This document shows, piece by piece, positions 33,618 to 42,553 of a stretch of 64,000 nucleotides of DNA. This DNA comes from an uncultured Lachnospiraceae bacterium (lineage in GTDB: Bacteria > Bacillota > Clostridia > Lachnospirales > Lachnospiraceae). Both the position numbers and the translations under genes were made by a program. The notes beneath the pieces were generated by a model. It was given only the letters and a program-made list of their open reading frames with translations. It was not told the DNA's origin and did not search any database. The stretch covers positions 44,059 through 108,058 of the forward strand of contig CAJKGK010000006.1 of NCBI GenBank assembly GCA_905199445.1. Direction: 5' to 3'. The stretch's first letter is position 1; each line of letters starts with the position of its first letter.

Positions 33618-34601
33618 ATGAAAAAACTAATTATGGATGGGCCGGCGAAAAGTAAAATTATAAATGTAGACATTCCGTCAATTGGTGATAATCAGCTTTT
33701 GGTTAAAGTTACATATACCGGAATGTGTCATTCAGAGCTGTATCCGTGGCTTCATGCAAAAAAAGGAACCGTACTGGGCCATGAAGCTATTGGTGTTGTT
33801 GCGGATAAAGGGAGAAATGTTCAGAACTTTAAAATCGGGGATCGCGTTACAGGTCTTGGAGGCGGCGGATATAAAGAATATATCGTGATGGAACAGGATA
33901 AAACGTGCCATGTTCCTGATCACTTAAAGGATGAAGATGCCATTGCCGAACCGCTGGCATGCTTGCTGAGTGCGGGCCAGAAGATGAATATTGAATTGTT
34001 AGGAGATTCCATTGCTGTTGTCGGTGCGGGTTATATGGGACTTGGAATGATTTCATTGTTTAAAGCCATGGGTTATGGAAATATTGTTGCAGTGGATTAT
34101 CGTGAGGAAGCCAGGGAAAATGCTTTGAAATACGGAGCTACACAAGTTTTCCATCCAGACGAACTTCCGTCTTTATATCGACTGGACTGGGATAATATAA
34201 AAGAACCGGATTTAACACGGGATGGTCATAAAACGGATATTTTTAACATTGGATTTAAAAATGTCATGGAATTTACGGGAACACAGGACGGGCTTGCATT
34301 GGCAGGAGAAATGGCTAGTGCCCATGGACGTTTGGGTATCGGAGGATACCATAATGACGGGTCGAGAAATATCGATTATCAGCTTTGGAATTTTAAAGCC
34401 TTGACAACTATTAATTGTCATGAACGCAGAATTGAATATGAAGCACAGTTATGCAAACGATGTATGGAATTGTTGTCTTCAGGACTATGGAAGTTTACGG
34501 GTGTCACCAGACATATATATGATCTTGAGGATTTTGATGAGGCACAGTATGATATGATGAACCACAAAAATGGTTTTATCAAGGGTGCGGTTCGTTGCTG
34601 A
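33618..34601 (+). CDS. Zinc-type medium-chain dehydrogenase, second of two paralogues
   Basis: The 327-residue protein is a paralogue of the preceding one: both open with K.I.M.GP.KSKII and share the GxCxSExYxW and EPLACLLSA segments. Here the metal site reads GMCHSELYPW with GHEAIG, and the nucleotide loop is VAVVGAGYMGLG. It also lacks the structural-zinc cysteines. Spacing of 21 bp implies cotranscription and perhaps a hetero-oligomer. It ends at a strong terminator that closes the sugar locus. Confidence 0.82.
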   Translation: MKKLIMDGPAKSKIINVDIPSIGDNQLLVKVTYTGMCHSELYPWLHAKKGTVLGHEAIGVVADKGRNVQNFKIGDRVTGLGGGGYKEYIVMEQDKTCHVPDHLKDEDAIAEPLACLLSAGQKMNIELLGDSIAVVGAGYMGLGMISLFKAMGYGNIVAVDYREEARENALKYGATQVFHPDELPSLYRLDWDNIKEPDLTRDGHKTDIFNIGFKNVMEFTGTQDGLALAGEMASAHGRLGIGGYHNDGSRNIDYQLWNFKALTTINCHERRIEYEAQLCKRCMELLSSGLWKFTGVTRHIYDLEDFDEAQYDMMNHKNGFIKGAVRC

Positions 34602-34633
34602 TTTTATAAATACAGCAATATTTGAAGATTATT

Positions 34634-34683
34634 TTCAGTGTACAGAGAACAAGAAAATGATTCTCTGTACACTGAATTTTTTT
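34634..34683. terminator. Bidirectional terminator closing the sugar locus
   Basis: TTCAGTGTACAGAGAA pairs perfectly over 16 bp with TTCTCTGTACACTGAA, followed by a T run. It lies between the convergent dehydrogenase and LysR genes. Confidence 0.92.
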
Positions 34684-34688
34684 ATTAT

Positions 34689-35615
34689 TCACAACGGTTT
34701 CCACTGTGTAATAAAGTCATGAACAATGGGTGAGATATAAGACTGTTTAGCGGTGACGAAGCCGATTTTTCGCTTGTGGATCGGAATTCCTAAAGGAATT
34801 TCTATAAGAAGGCCTGTGTCCAGCTCTTTCTGAACAAATTCCCGTATCACACAGCCAATGCCGAGACCGATTTTGCAAAATTCAATCAGAAGATCCATTG
34901 TGGTGACAACGAACAGATTTTGAGCAATCATACTATTTTTTTCAAGGTAATTATCAATATATTTACGGGTCATGTTGTGATGATCCAAAAGCATGATCGT
35001 AGCCTGAGAGAAAAGTTGCCGATTTTGTTCCAGCAGCAGTTCGTTGGAATCTATAAGCTCAGGCGAAAAAACATAAGGTATTTGTTCCATATAGCTTTTC
35101 GAAGCTACAAAAACATCCTGGATTTCCATTAATTCATAAAAGCTATATTTTTTCTGTCCTTCCGGAAGCCCCACAAGGCCGATATCGATTTTGTTTTGTT
35201 CCAGCAGCTCCAGAGTTTTATTGGATGGCTGACACTCAATCGATATGTGAACATTGGGGTACAGCTTCATAAAATATTTCAGATAGGGCAGCAGCATATA
35301 TTTGCACAGTGTTGTACTGACGCCGATACGCAGCTGGGAAATTCCCTGTTCTTTCAGATGCAGAAGCTGCTGTTCTCCTTTTTGTAAAACATCAAATGCT
35401 TTGCTTACATGTTCATAGAGTACCCGTCCTTCATCGGTGAGCCGTACACCCCTGGAAGTGCGTATAAAAAGCTGTGTGTTAAGCTCATTTTCCAGTCGGT
35501 TGATGGATTTGCTGATTGAAGGCTGGGTGATAAAAAGTTTTCTGGCCGCTCGGGATATATTTTCAGTATTGGCGACTGTGTAGAAGATATAGTATAGATT
35601 CAGATGATCATCCAT
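34689..35615 (-). CDS. LysR-family transcriptional regulator
   Basis: The 308-residue protein has the N-terminal winged helix-turn-helix of LysR regulators (ISRAARKLFITQPSISKSI) and an effector-binding domain beginning near LRIGVSTTL. It is divergent from leuC with 114 bp between the start codons, the usual layout for a LysR regulator and its target. Its likely target is therefore leuCD, perhaps with a leucine-pathway intermediate as effector, which is inference. The stop abuts a terminator shared with the opposite operon. Confidence 0.9.
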   Translation of the reverse strand: MDDHLNLYYIFYTVANTENISRAARKLFITQPSISKSINRLENELNTQLFIRTSRGVRLTDEGRVLYEHVSKAFDVLQKGEQQLLHLKEQGISQLRIGVSTTLCKYMLLPYLKYFMKLYPNVHISIECQPSNKTLELLEQNKIDIGLVGLPEGQKKYSFYELMEIQDVFVASKSYMEQIPYVFSPELIDSNELLLEQNRQLFSQATIMLLDHHNMTRKYIDNYLEKNSMIAQNLFVVTTMDLLIEFCKIGLGIGCVIREFVQKELDTGLLIEIPLGIPIHKRKIGFVTAKQSYISPIVHDFITQWKPL

Positions 35616-35656
35616 TAATATTCCTCCAGGTTATATCAAATATTCAAAATATATAT

Positions 35657-35685
35657 TTCAATTATACCTGATAATATGATATGAT
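35657..35685 (+). promoter_or_regulatory. leuC promoter with candidate LysR box
   Basis: TTCAAT (35657-35662) and TATGAT (35680-35685) have a 17 bp spacer. The inverted repeat ATTAT-ACCTG-ATAAT at 35661-35675 fits the T-N11-A rule of LysR sites and overlaps the promoter. Confidence 0.45.
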
Positions 35686-35729
35686 ATCAACACCAAATGA
35701 GAATAAGCAGCAGTAAGGGAGGAATCGTC

Positions 35730-37031
35730 ATGGGTATGACAATGAGCCAGAAGATTCTGGCACATGCGGCCGGACTTTCACAGGTTGCGGCCGGCGATTT
35801 GATTATGGCTAATCTGGATATGGTGCTTGCCAATGATATTACAGGTCCTGTATCTATTCATGAAATGGATAAATTTGAGAGAAAAGGCGTTTTTGACAAG
35901 GATAAAATTGCCCTTGTTCCGGATCATTTTTCCCCCAACAAGGATATAAAGTCTGCCCAGAACTGTAAATGTATGAGAGAATTTGCCCATGCCAATCATA
36001 TTACGCATTTTTATGAAGTCGGTCAGATGGGAATTGAGCATGCCCTGCTTCCTGAAAAAGGCATTGTGACAGCCGGTGATACAGTCATTGGTGCGGATTC
36101 CCATACCTGTACTTACGGTGCTATGGGAGCCTTTTCTACCGGTGTAGGAAGTACGGATGCAGCCGTAGGCATGGCCTACGGAAAGGCATGGTTTAAGGTA
36201 CCTTCAGCCATTAAGTTTGAATTAACCGGAAAACCGGCCCCCTGGATTTCCGGCAAGGATATAATTTTACATATTATCGGTATGATCGGTGTGGACGGCG
36301 CCCTTTATCGGTCTATGGAGTTTACTGGAGATGGCATAAAGTATTTATCGATGGATGATCGATTCACCATTGCCAATATGGCTATTGAGGCTGGCGGAAA
36401 GAATGGTATTTTTCCGGTGGATGAAAAAACCATTGAATATATTGAAAGCCATATGAGTGACCGGATGCGGGAGGAATACGAAAAAACAGGTGTGCCCCCT
36501 TATAAGATTTTTGAAGCCGATGGGGATGCGTCGTATGATGAGACGTATGTGATTGATCTGAGTACATTAAAGCCGACGGTGGCCTTCCCGCATCTGCCGG
36601 AAAATACCCACACCATTGATGCGGTTGGAGATATTCAAATTGATCAGGTTGTGATCGGTTCCTGTACGAATGGCCGTCTGGAGGATCTGGAAATTGCGGC
36701 AAAAGTCTTAAAAGGCAGAAAGGTTGCGCCTGGTCTTCGGGTGATTGTGATTCCTGCCACACAAAAGATTTATATGGATGCCATGGAAGCAGGGTACTTA
36801 AAAACATTTATTGAAGCCGGTGCCATTGTGAGCACACCTACCTGTGGTCCCTGTCTTGGCGGTTATATGGGTATTCTTGCGGAGCATGAACGTTGTGTGT
36901 CCACGACAAACCGGAATTTTGTGGGCCGCATGGGCCATGTGACCAGTGAAATTTATCTGGCCAGCCCTGCAGTGGCTGCAGCCAGCGCTGTTACAGGGAA
37001 AATTTCCGGGCCTGAGGCGCTGGGATTGTAA
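35730..37031 (+). CDS. leuC: 3-isopropylmalate dehydratase large subunit
   Basis: LeuC with LeuD isomerises 2- to 3-isopropylmalate in leucine synthesis. The 433-residue protein is of the shorter, archaeal/clostridial HacA-like type. Iron-sulfur ligands are the Cys in VIGSCTNGR and the two in PTCGPCLGG; GADSHTCTYGA is another aconitase-family motif. I use the ATG 7 bp after GGGAGG, not an upstream in-frame ATG. It is followed by leuD and faces a LysR gene. Confidence 0.95.
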   Translation: MGMTMSQKILAHAAGLSQVAAGDLIMANLDMVLANDITGPVSIHEMDKFERKGVFDKDKIALVPDHFSPNKDIKSAQNCKCMREFAHANHITHFYEVGQMGIEHALLPEKGIVTAGDTVIGADSHTCTYGAMGAFSTGVGSTDAAVGMAYGKAWFKVPSAIKFELTGKPAPWISGKDIILHIIGMIGVDGALYRSMEFTGDGIKYLSMDDRFTIANMAIEAGGKNGIFPVDEKTIEYIESHMSDRMREEYEKTGVPPYKIFEADGDASYDETYVIDLSTLKPTVAFPHLPENTHTIDAVGDIQIDQVVIGSCTNGRLEDLEIAAKVLKGRKVAPGLRVIVIPATQKIYMDAMEAGYLKTFIEAGAIVSTPTCGPCLGGYMGILAEHERCVSTTNRNFVGRMGHVTSEIYLASPAVAAASAVTGKISGPEALGL

Positions 37032-37096
37032 AAAAGTGTTGAATGTGAAAAACAGAGGACAGATATAAGAAGGGATATTTAAGGAGGCACATTTCT

Positions 37097-37585
37097 ATGA
37101 AAGCTTGCGGAAGTGTTTTTAAATATGGAGATAATGTAGACACGGATGTGATTATTCCGGCGAGACATCTTGCGATTACCGATCCTAAGGGTCTGGCCCT
37201 GCACTGTATGGAAGATATTGACGGGGAATTTGTGAAAAAGGTTCAGCCGGGAGATATTATTGTGGCAGAGAAAAACTTTGGCTGCGGTTCTTCAAGGGAG
37301 CATGCGCCCATTGCCATTAAAGCATCCGGTATCAGCTGTGTGATTGCCGAGACCTTTGCCCGGATTTTTTATCGGAATGCTATTAATATCGGTTTGCCTA
37401 TTATTGAATGTAAGGAAGCCAGCCAGGATATTAAGGCTGGTGACCAGGTGGAAATCGATTTTGACAGCGGAATGATTTTTAATAAAACAACAGGAAAAAG
37501 CTACAAGGGCCAGGCCTTTCCGCCATTTATGCAGGAACTGATTGCCGCCGGAGGGCTGATTCCTTATATGAATGCTCAGAAATAG
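37097..37585 (+). CDS. leuD: 3-isopropylmalate dehydratase small subunit
   Basis: The 162-residue swivel-domain protein pairs with LeuC. Signatures are GDNVDTDVIIPARHL at the N-terminus and EKNFGCGSSREHAPIAIK. AAGGAGG precedes the ATG. The short form matches the archaeal-type LeuC encoded upstream. A terminator follows, so leuB is transcribed from its own promoter. Confidence 0.96.
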   Translation: MKACGSVFKYGDNVDTDVIIPARHLAITDPKGLALHCMEDIDGEFVKKVQPGDIIVAEKNFGCGSSREHAPIAIKASGISCVIAETFARIFYRNAINIGLPIIECKEASQDIKAGDQVEIDFDSGMIFNKTTGKSYKGQAFPPFMQELIAAGGLIPYMNAQK

Positions 37586-37633
37586 GCTGTTGTGCATGTT
37601 TGTGAGGTCATCAACGGCTGAAAATATGCGGCT

Positions 37634-37673
37634 AAAAACCCGGATAAAGACCTTTGTCTGTATTCGGGTTTTT
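37634..37673 (+). terminator. Terminator after leuD
   Basis: AAAAACCCGGATAAAGA pairs with TCTGTATTCGGGTTTTT apart from small mismatches; the right arm ends in a T run. Confidence 0.8.
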
Positions 37674-37724
37674 ATTTCTATTAATTCGCCACTGTACTAT
37701 GATAAAAATTTGCAGAGATTTCTC

Positions 37725-37753
37725 TTGAAAAAGTTAAAGAAATTTGTTATCAT
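37725..37753 (+). promoter_or_regulatory. Sigma-A promoter for leuB
   Basis: TTGAAA (37725-37730) and TATCAT (37748-37753) with a 17 bp spacer. Confidence 0.65.
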
Positions 37754-37789
37754 ATAGAGAAACTCAAAGAAAATGAGAGGATGAGTCAG

Positions 37790-38872
37790 ATGAATTTCAA
37801 TATTGCAGTCATTAAAGGGGACGGAATCGGCCCTGAAATTGTGAATGAGGCCTTAAAGGTTCTTGATCGGATTGCTGAAAAATATGGACATACGTTTAAT
37901 TATACAAATGTACTTTTAGGCGGCGCATCGATTGACGCCACAGGCGTTCCTCTGACGGAAGCAGCTATTCAAACTTGCAAAGCCAGCGATGCGGTGCTGA
38001 TGGGGTCCATCGGAGGCGATACAACCACATCCCCGTGGTATAAGCTGCCGCCGAACCTTCGACCGGAGGCTGGTCTGCTTTCCATTCGTAAGGCGCTGGG
38101 CCTTTTCGCCAATGTTCGCCCTGCCTATTTATATAAAGAGCTAAAGGATGCCTGCCCCCTAAAGGAAGAGATTGTTGGAGACGGTTTTGATCTGGTTATT
38201 ATGCGGGAGCTTACCGGCGGCCTTTATTTTGGAGAACGTAAAACTGTGGAAGAAAACGGGGTGCTTAAGGCTTATGATTCTCTGACTTATGACGAAAACG
38301 AAATTCGCCGTATTGCCATTAAAGCCTTTGATATGGCCATGAAACGACGTAAGATTGTGACCAGTGTGGATAAGGCTAATGTACTGGATTCTTCCAGGTT
38401 GTGGAGAAAGGTTGTGGATCAGGTGGCCACAGACTATCCGGAAGTGACCTACAATCATATGCTGGTCGATAACTGTGCCATGCAGCTTGTGAAAAATCCC
38501 CGTCAGTTTGACGTGGTGCTCACAGAAAATATGTTTGGTGATATTTTATCCGATGAGGCCAGTGAGATTACCGGTTCCATTGGAATGCTGTCATCGGCCA
38601 GCTTAAGCAGTACAAAGCTGGGGCTTTATGAACCCAGTCACGGATCGGCTCCGGATATTGCAGGACTTAATCAGGCGAACCCTATTGCAACAATTCTTTC
38701 TGCTGCTATGATGCTTCGGTACTCCTTTGATCTTGACAGGGAGGCAGACGCTGTAGAAGAGGCTGTGGCCGCCGCTCTGGCAGATGGCTGCCGTACCGTG
38801 GATATTATGTCCGAAGGCATGATGCAGATGAGCTGCAGCCAGATGGGCAGCGCTATTGCGCATCGGATATAG
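37790..38872 (+). CDS. leuB: 3-isopropylmalate dehydrogenase
   Basis: LeuB oxidises and decarboxylates 3-isopropylmalate to 2-oxoisocaproate using NAD. The 360-residue protein has the start IAVIKGDGIGPEI, RELTGGLYFG, the Lys-containing TSVDKANVLDSS, and the metal-binding NMFGDILSDEAS followed by EPSHGSAPDIAG. The ATG 9 bp after GAGAGG is preferred over an ATG that abuts it. It stands between leuD and ilvD with its own promoter. Confidence 0.97.
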   Translation: MNFNIAVIKGDGIGPEIVNEALKVLDRIAEKYGHTFNYTNVLLGGASIDATGVPLTEAAIQTCKASDAVLMGSIGGDTTTSPWYKLPPNLRPEAGLLSIRKALGLFANVRPAYLYKELKDACPLKEEIVGDGFDLVIMRELTGGLYFGERKTVEENGVLKAYDSLTYDENEIRRIAIKAFDMAMKRRKIVTSVDKANVLDSSRLWRKVVDQVATDYPEVTYNHMLVDNCAMQLVKNPRQFDVVLTENMFGDILSDEASEITGSIGMLSSASLSSTKLGLYEPSHGSAPDIAGLNQANPIATILSAAMMLRYSFDLDREADAVEEAVAAALADGCRTVDIMSEGMMQMSCSQMGSAIAHRI

Positions 38873-38895
38873 TCGTCTGGCAGATGAAACGATTA

Positions 38896-38923
38896 TTGCA
38901 TATACATATATTTCTGATATAAT
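38896..38923 (+). promoter_or_regulatory. Sigma-A promoter for ilvD-ilvB
   Basis: TTGCAT (38896-38901) and TATAAT (38918-38923) with a 16 bp spacer. The leader to ilvD is about 140 nt; I find no T-box or leader peptide rich in branched-chain codons. Confidence 0.65.
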
Positions 38924-39072
38924 AAAATAATGTAACGACAGGCCCTGGCGGATTGTCTGCGGGATCTGACCGACAGTGGCTTTTTCGATTGCATACTCCT
39001 GGTATTGGCTGCACAGTCAAGGCGTGCGGCTTGTACATATTGGGGTGAGAATACATAAGGACGGTAAAAAAT

Positions 39073-40740
39073 ATGAAAAGTGATGCAGTTACAAAAGGTA
39101 TGCAGCAGGCACCCCACCGCTCATTGTTTAATGCACTGGGGATGACGAAGGAAGAACTGGAAAAACCGCTGGTTGGTATTGTCAGTTCATATAATGAGAT
39201 TGTTCCGGGACATATGAACCTGGATAAGATTGTGGAAGCCGTGAAGTTGGGTGTTGCCATGGCTGGCGGGAACCCTATTGTTTTTCCGGCGATCGCCGTG
39301 TGTGATGGTATTGCCATGGGCCATATTGGTATGAAATATTCTCTTGTCACAAGAGACCTTATCGCTGATTCCACAGAAGCCATGGCTCTGGCTCATCAGT
39401 TTGATGCGCTGGTGATGGTGCCAAACTGTGACAAAAATGTTCCTGGGCTTTTGATGGCCGCAGCGCGTATTAATGTACCTACAGTGTTCGTATCAGGCGG
39501 ACCAATGCTTGCCGGTCATGTTCATGGGCAGAAAAGAAGTCTTTCCAGCATGTTTGAGGCTGTCGGTTCTTACGCCGCAGGCACCATGAGTGCCGAAGAC
39601 GTGGAAGAGTTTGAAAATAAGGTTTGTCCGACATGCGGTTCCTGTTCAGGGATGTATACAGCCAATTCCATGAACTGTCTTACAGAGGTTCTGGGGATGG
39701 GGCTTAAAGGCAACGGGACGATTCCTGCGGTTTATTCTGAACGTATTAAGCTGGCCAAACATGCAGGTATGCAGGTTATGGAAATGTACAGAAAAAATAT
39801 TCGGCCCAGGGATATTATGACAAAGGATGCCATTATGAATGCCCTGACTGTGGATATGGCTTTGGGATGTTCTACAAACAGTATGCTTCACCTGCCGGCG
39901 ATTGCCCATGAAATCGGCTGGGATTTTGATATTACATTTGCCAATGAAGTCAGCGCTAAAACACCGAATCTGTGCCATCTGGCACCGGCAGGCCCTACAT
40001 ATATGGAGGACCTGAATGAAGCCGGCGGCGTGTATGCTGTAATGAATGAGCTTGCCAAAAAAGATCTGCTTCATCTGGACTGTATGACTGTAACCGGAAA
40101 AACAGTCGGTGAGAATATTAAAAACTGTATGAATCGGGATCCGGAAGTGATTCGCCCAATTGATCATCCCTACAGTGAGACCGGCGGGCTGGCTGTACTT
40201 ACTGGTAATCTGGCTCCGGACGGCAGTGTGGTTAAGCGCTCAGCGGTGGCTTCTGAAATGATGGTTCATGAAGGTCCGGCCAGAGTTTTTGACTGTGAGG
40301 AAGATGCCATTGCCGCCATTAAGGGCGGAAAAATTGTTGCGGGAGATGTGGTGGTGATCCGATATGAAGGTCCCAAGGGCGGACCTGGTATGAGAGAGAT
40401 GTTAAATCCTACATCCGCCATTGCCGGTATGGGACTGGGATCTTCGGTTGCCCTGATCACGGACGGACGTTTTTCAGGTGCCTCCCGTGGTGCATCTATC
40501 GGTCATGTTTCACCGGAAGCGGCTGTGGGCGGACCGATTGCACTTATTGAAGAAGGGGATCTGATTCAGATCAATATTCCTCAGCTGTCTTTAAATGTGG
40601 CTGTTTCTGATGAAGAGATGGCAAAAAGACGGGCTAAATGGCAGCCCAGGGAGCCCAGGGTGACGACAGGCTATCTGGCTCGCTATGCGTCCATGGTCAC
40701 AAGTGGCAACAGGGGTGCAATCCTGGAAATCAAAAAATAG
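39073..40740 (+). CDS. ilvD: Dihydroxy-acid dehydratase
   Basis: IlvD dehydrates 2,3-dihydroxy acids to 2-oxo acids in isoleucine and valine synthesis. The 555-residue protein shows iron-sulfur and metal motifs: VPNCDKNVPG, CPTCGSCSGMYTANSM and the closing GRFSGASRGASIGH with PEA. Length is typical. AAGGACGG precedes the ATG. It is followed 105 bp later by ilvB. Confidence 0.97.
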   Translation: MKSDAVTKGMQQAPHRSLFNALGMTKEELEKPLVGIVSSYNEIVPGHMNLDKIVEAVKLGVAMAGGNPIVFPAIAVCDGIAMGHIGMKYSLVTRDLIADSTEAMALAHQFDALVMVPNCDKNVPGLLMAAARINVPTVFVSGGPMLAGHVHGQKRSLSSMFEAVGSYAAGTMSAEDVEEFENKVCPTCGSCSGMYTANSMNCLTEVLGMGLKGNGTIPAVYSERIKLAKHAGMQVMEMYRKNIRPRDIMTKDAIMNALTVDMALGCSTNSMLHLPAIAHEIGWDFDITFANEVSAKTPNLCHLAPAGPTYMEDLNEAGGVYAVMNELAKKDLLHLDCMTVTGKTVGENIKNCMNRDPEVIRPIDHPYSETGGLAVLTGNLAPDGSVVKRSAVASEMMVHEGPARVFDCEEDAIAAIKGGKIVAGDVVVIRYEGPKGGPGMREMLNPTSAIAGMGLGSSVALITDGRFSGASRGASIGHVSPEAAVGGPIALIEEGDLIQINIPQLSLNVAVSDEEMAKRRAKWQPREPRVTTGYLARYASMVTSGNRGAILEIKK

Positions 40741-40772
40741 CAGCTGAAATGAAGTTAACAGCTGAGATGAAG

Positions 40773-40801
40773 GGCAATGCCGTATCAGATGCGGCGTTGC
40801 C
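40773..40801 (+). repeat. Hairpin between ilvD and ilvB
   Basis: GGCAATGCCG pairs with CGGCGTTGCC around TATCAGATG. No T run follows, so it is more likely an RNA processing or stability element than a terminator. Just before it CAGCTGARATGAAG occurs twice, 18 bp apart (40741 and 40759). Confidence 0.5.
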
Positions 40802-40845
40802 ATCAATGAATACAGAGCATAAACATAGAAAGGCAGGCGAAAGAT

Positions 40846-42528
40846 ATGGAATTAACCGGTGCACAAATCGTTATTGAATGTTTGAAAGAGCAGGGTGTGG
40901 ATACGGTCTTTGGTTATCCAGGCGGTACGATTTTAAATATTTACGACGAGTTGTATAAACATAGTGATGAAATTCGCCATATATTGACCTCTCATGAACA
41001 GGGTGCTTCACACGCTGCGGACGGGTATGCAAGAGCAACAGGTAAGGTTGGTGTTTGTATGGCAACCAGTGGCCCCGGTGCAACCAATATTGTAACAGGG
41101 ATTGCCACCGCTTACATGGATTCTATTCCAATGATTGCCATCACCTGTAATGTGGGGGTGAGTCTTCTGGGAAAGGACAGTTTCCAGGAGGTTGATATCA
41201 AAGGGATTACAATGCCAATTACGAAGCACAATTATATTGTAAAGGATGTCAATATGCTGGCAGACACGATTCGCCGGGCATTTACCATTGCCCAGTCCGG
41301 ACGGCCCGGTCCGGTACATATTGATATCCCGAAGGATGTCACTTCCAATAAGGCTGAATATGAATATAAAAAGCCTGAGGAAATCAGACGTTACACAGAT
41401 CAGATTCGTGAGGAAGATCTGGATGAGGCGGTTAAACTGATTGCTCACAGCAAAAAGCCTTTTATTTTTGTAGGAGGCGGTGCGGTGCTTTCCGATGCTT
41501 CAGACGAACTTCGGAAATTTGTATATAAGATTCAGGCCCCTGTGGCTGATTCTTTGATGGGCAAAGGAGCCTTTGACGGCAATGATAAAAATTATACAGG
41601 CATGATCGGTATGCACGGAACGAAAACCTCTAATTTCGGCGTCACCGAATGTGATCTTTTGATTGTGATCGGCGCCCGTTTTTCGGATCGTGTTATGGGG
41701 AATGCAAAAACCTTTGCTAAAAATGCCAAGATTATTCATATTGATGTGGATGCGGCGGAGATTAATAAGAATATTCAGAGTCATTGCAGCATTATTGGGG
41801 ATGCAAAGATTGTTTTAAGGAAGCTGAATGCCAGAATCGAGCAGTTGGATCATACAGAATGGATGAATCATATTTATGAACTTAAACGCTGGTATCCGTT
41901 GAACTATGATCACAATACACTGACTGGTCCTGGTGTTGTGGAAGCGATTTATAAGATTACCGGCGGCGATGCTTTAATCTGTACGGAAGTTGGACAAAAT
42001 CAGATGTGGGCAGCACAGTTTTTCAAATATGACAAACCCCGCAGACTGATTACTTCCGGCGGTTTGGGTACCATGGGTTATGGTCTTGGTGCCTCCATTG
42101 GAGCTAAGCTAGGCTGTCCGGATAAACTGGTGTTTAACATTGCAGGTGACGGCTGCTTCCGGATGAACATGAATGAAATTGCCACAGCCACAAGATATGA
42201 TATTCCTATTATTGAGGTTGTTCTCAATAATCATGTTCTTGGTATGGTGCGTCAGTGGCAGACCCTGTTCTACGGACAGCGTTATTCAAATACAATACTA
42301 AATGATAAGGTTGATTTTGTGAAGCTGGCTGAGGCAATGGGTGCTGTAGGCATTCGTGTGACAACACTTGAAGAACTGGAGCCGGCAATCCAAAAGGCGA
42401 TTGACCTTAAAAAACCGGTTGTTTTGGAATGTGTGATTGATTCCGATGACAAGGTTTGGCCTATGGTGGCGCCGGGAGCATCTATTTCCGAAGCTTTTGC
42501 GCAGGAGGATCTTCAGGGCGGCAAATAA
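40846..42528 (+). CDS. ilvB: Acetolactate synthase large subunit
   Basis: This thiamine-diphosphate enzyme condenses pyruvate with pyruvate or 2-oxobutanoate. The 560-residue protein has the N-terminal FGYPGGTILNIYDEL with the catalytic Glu in SHEQGASHAADGYAR, and the ThDP-Mg motif starting GDGCFRMNMNE and ending NNHVLGMVRQWQ. Length is that of biosynthetic IlvB. No small regulatory subunit (ilvN) or ilvC follows; serC comes 26 bp later. Confidence 0.95.
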   Translation: MELTGAQIVIECLKEQGVDTVFGYPGGTILNIYDELYKHSDEIRHILTSHEQGASHAADGYARATGKVGVCMATSGPGATNIVTGIATAYMDSIPMIAITCNVGVSLLGKDSFQEVDIKGITMPITKHNYIVKDVNMLADTIRRAFTIAQSGRPGPVHIDIPKDVTSNKAEYEYKKPEEIRRYTDQIREEDLDEAVKLIAHSKKPFIFVGGGAVLSDASDELRKFVYKIQAPVADSLMGKGAFDGNDKNYTGMIGMHGTKTSNFGVTECDLLIVIGARFSDRVMGNAKTFAKNAKIIHIDVDAAEINKNIQSHCSIIGDAKIVLRKLNARIEQLDHTEWMNHIYELKRWYPLNYDHNTLTGPGVVEAIYKITGGDALICTEVGQNQMWAAQFFKYDKPRRLITSGGLGTMGYGLGASIGAKLGCPDKLVFNIAGDGCFRMNMNEIATATRYDIPIIEVVLNNHVLGMVRQWQTLFYGQRYSNTILNDKVDFVKLAEAMGAVGIRVTTLEELEPAIQKAIDLKKPVVLECVIDSDDKVWPMVAPGASISEAFAQEDLQGGK

Positions 42529-42553
42529 GTTTTAGTTAAAGGAGAGAGGAACG

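Noticed and set aside
38924..39072. T-box or attenuator leader before ilvD
   Set aside because: No TGGNACCGCG motif, specifier loop or terminator pair was found; the leader codes for no branched-chain-rich peptide.
39646..40167. 173-codon frame on the - strand opposite ilvD
   Set aside because: It covers the conserved iron-sulfur region of ilvD, with His/Cys-rich low-quality translation typical of antisense shadows.
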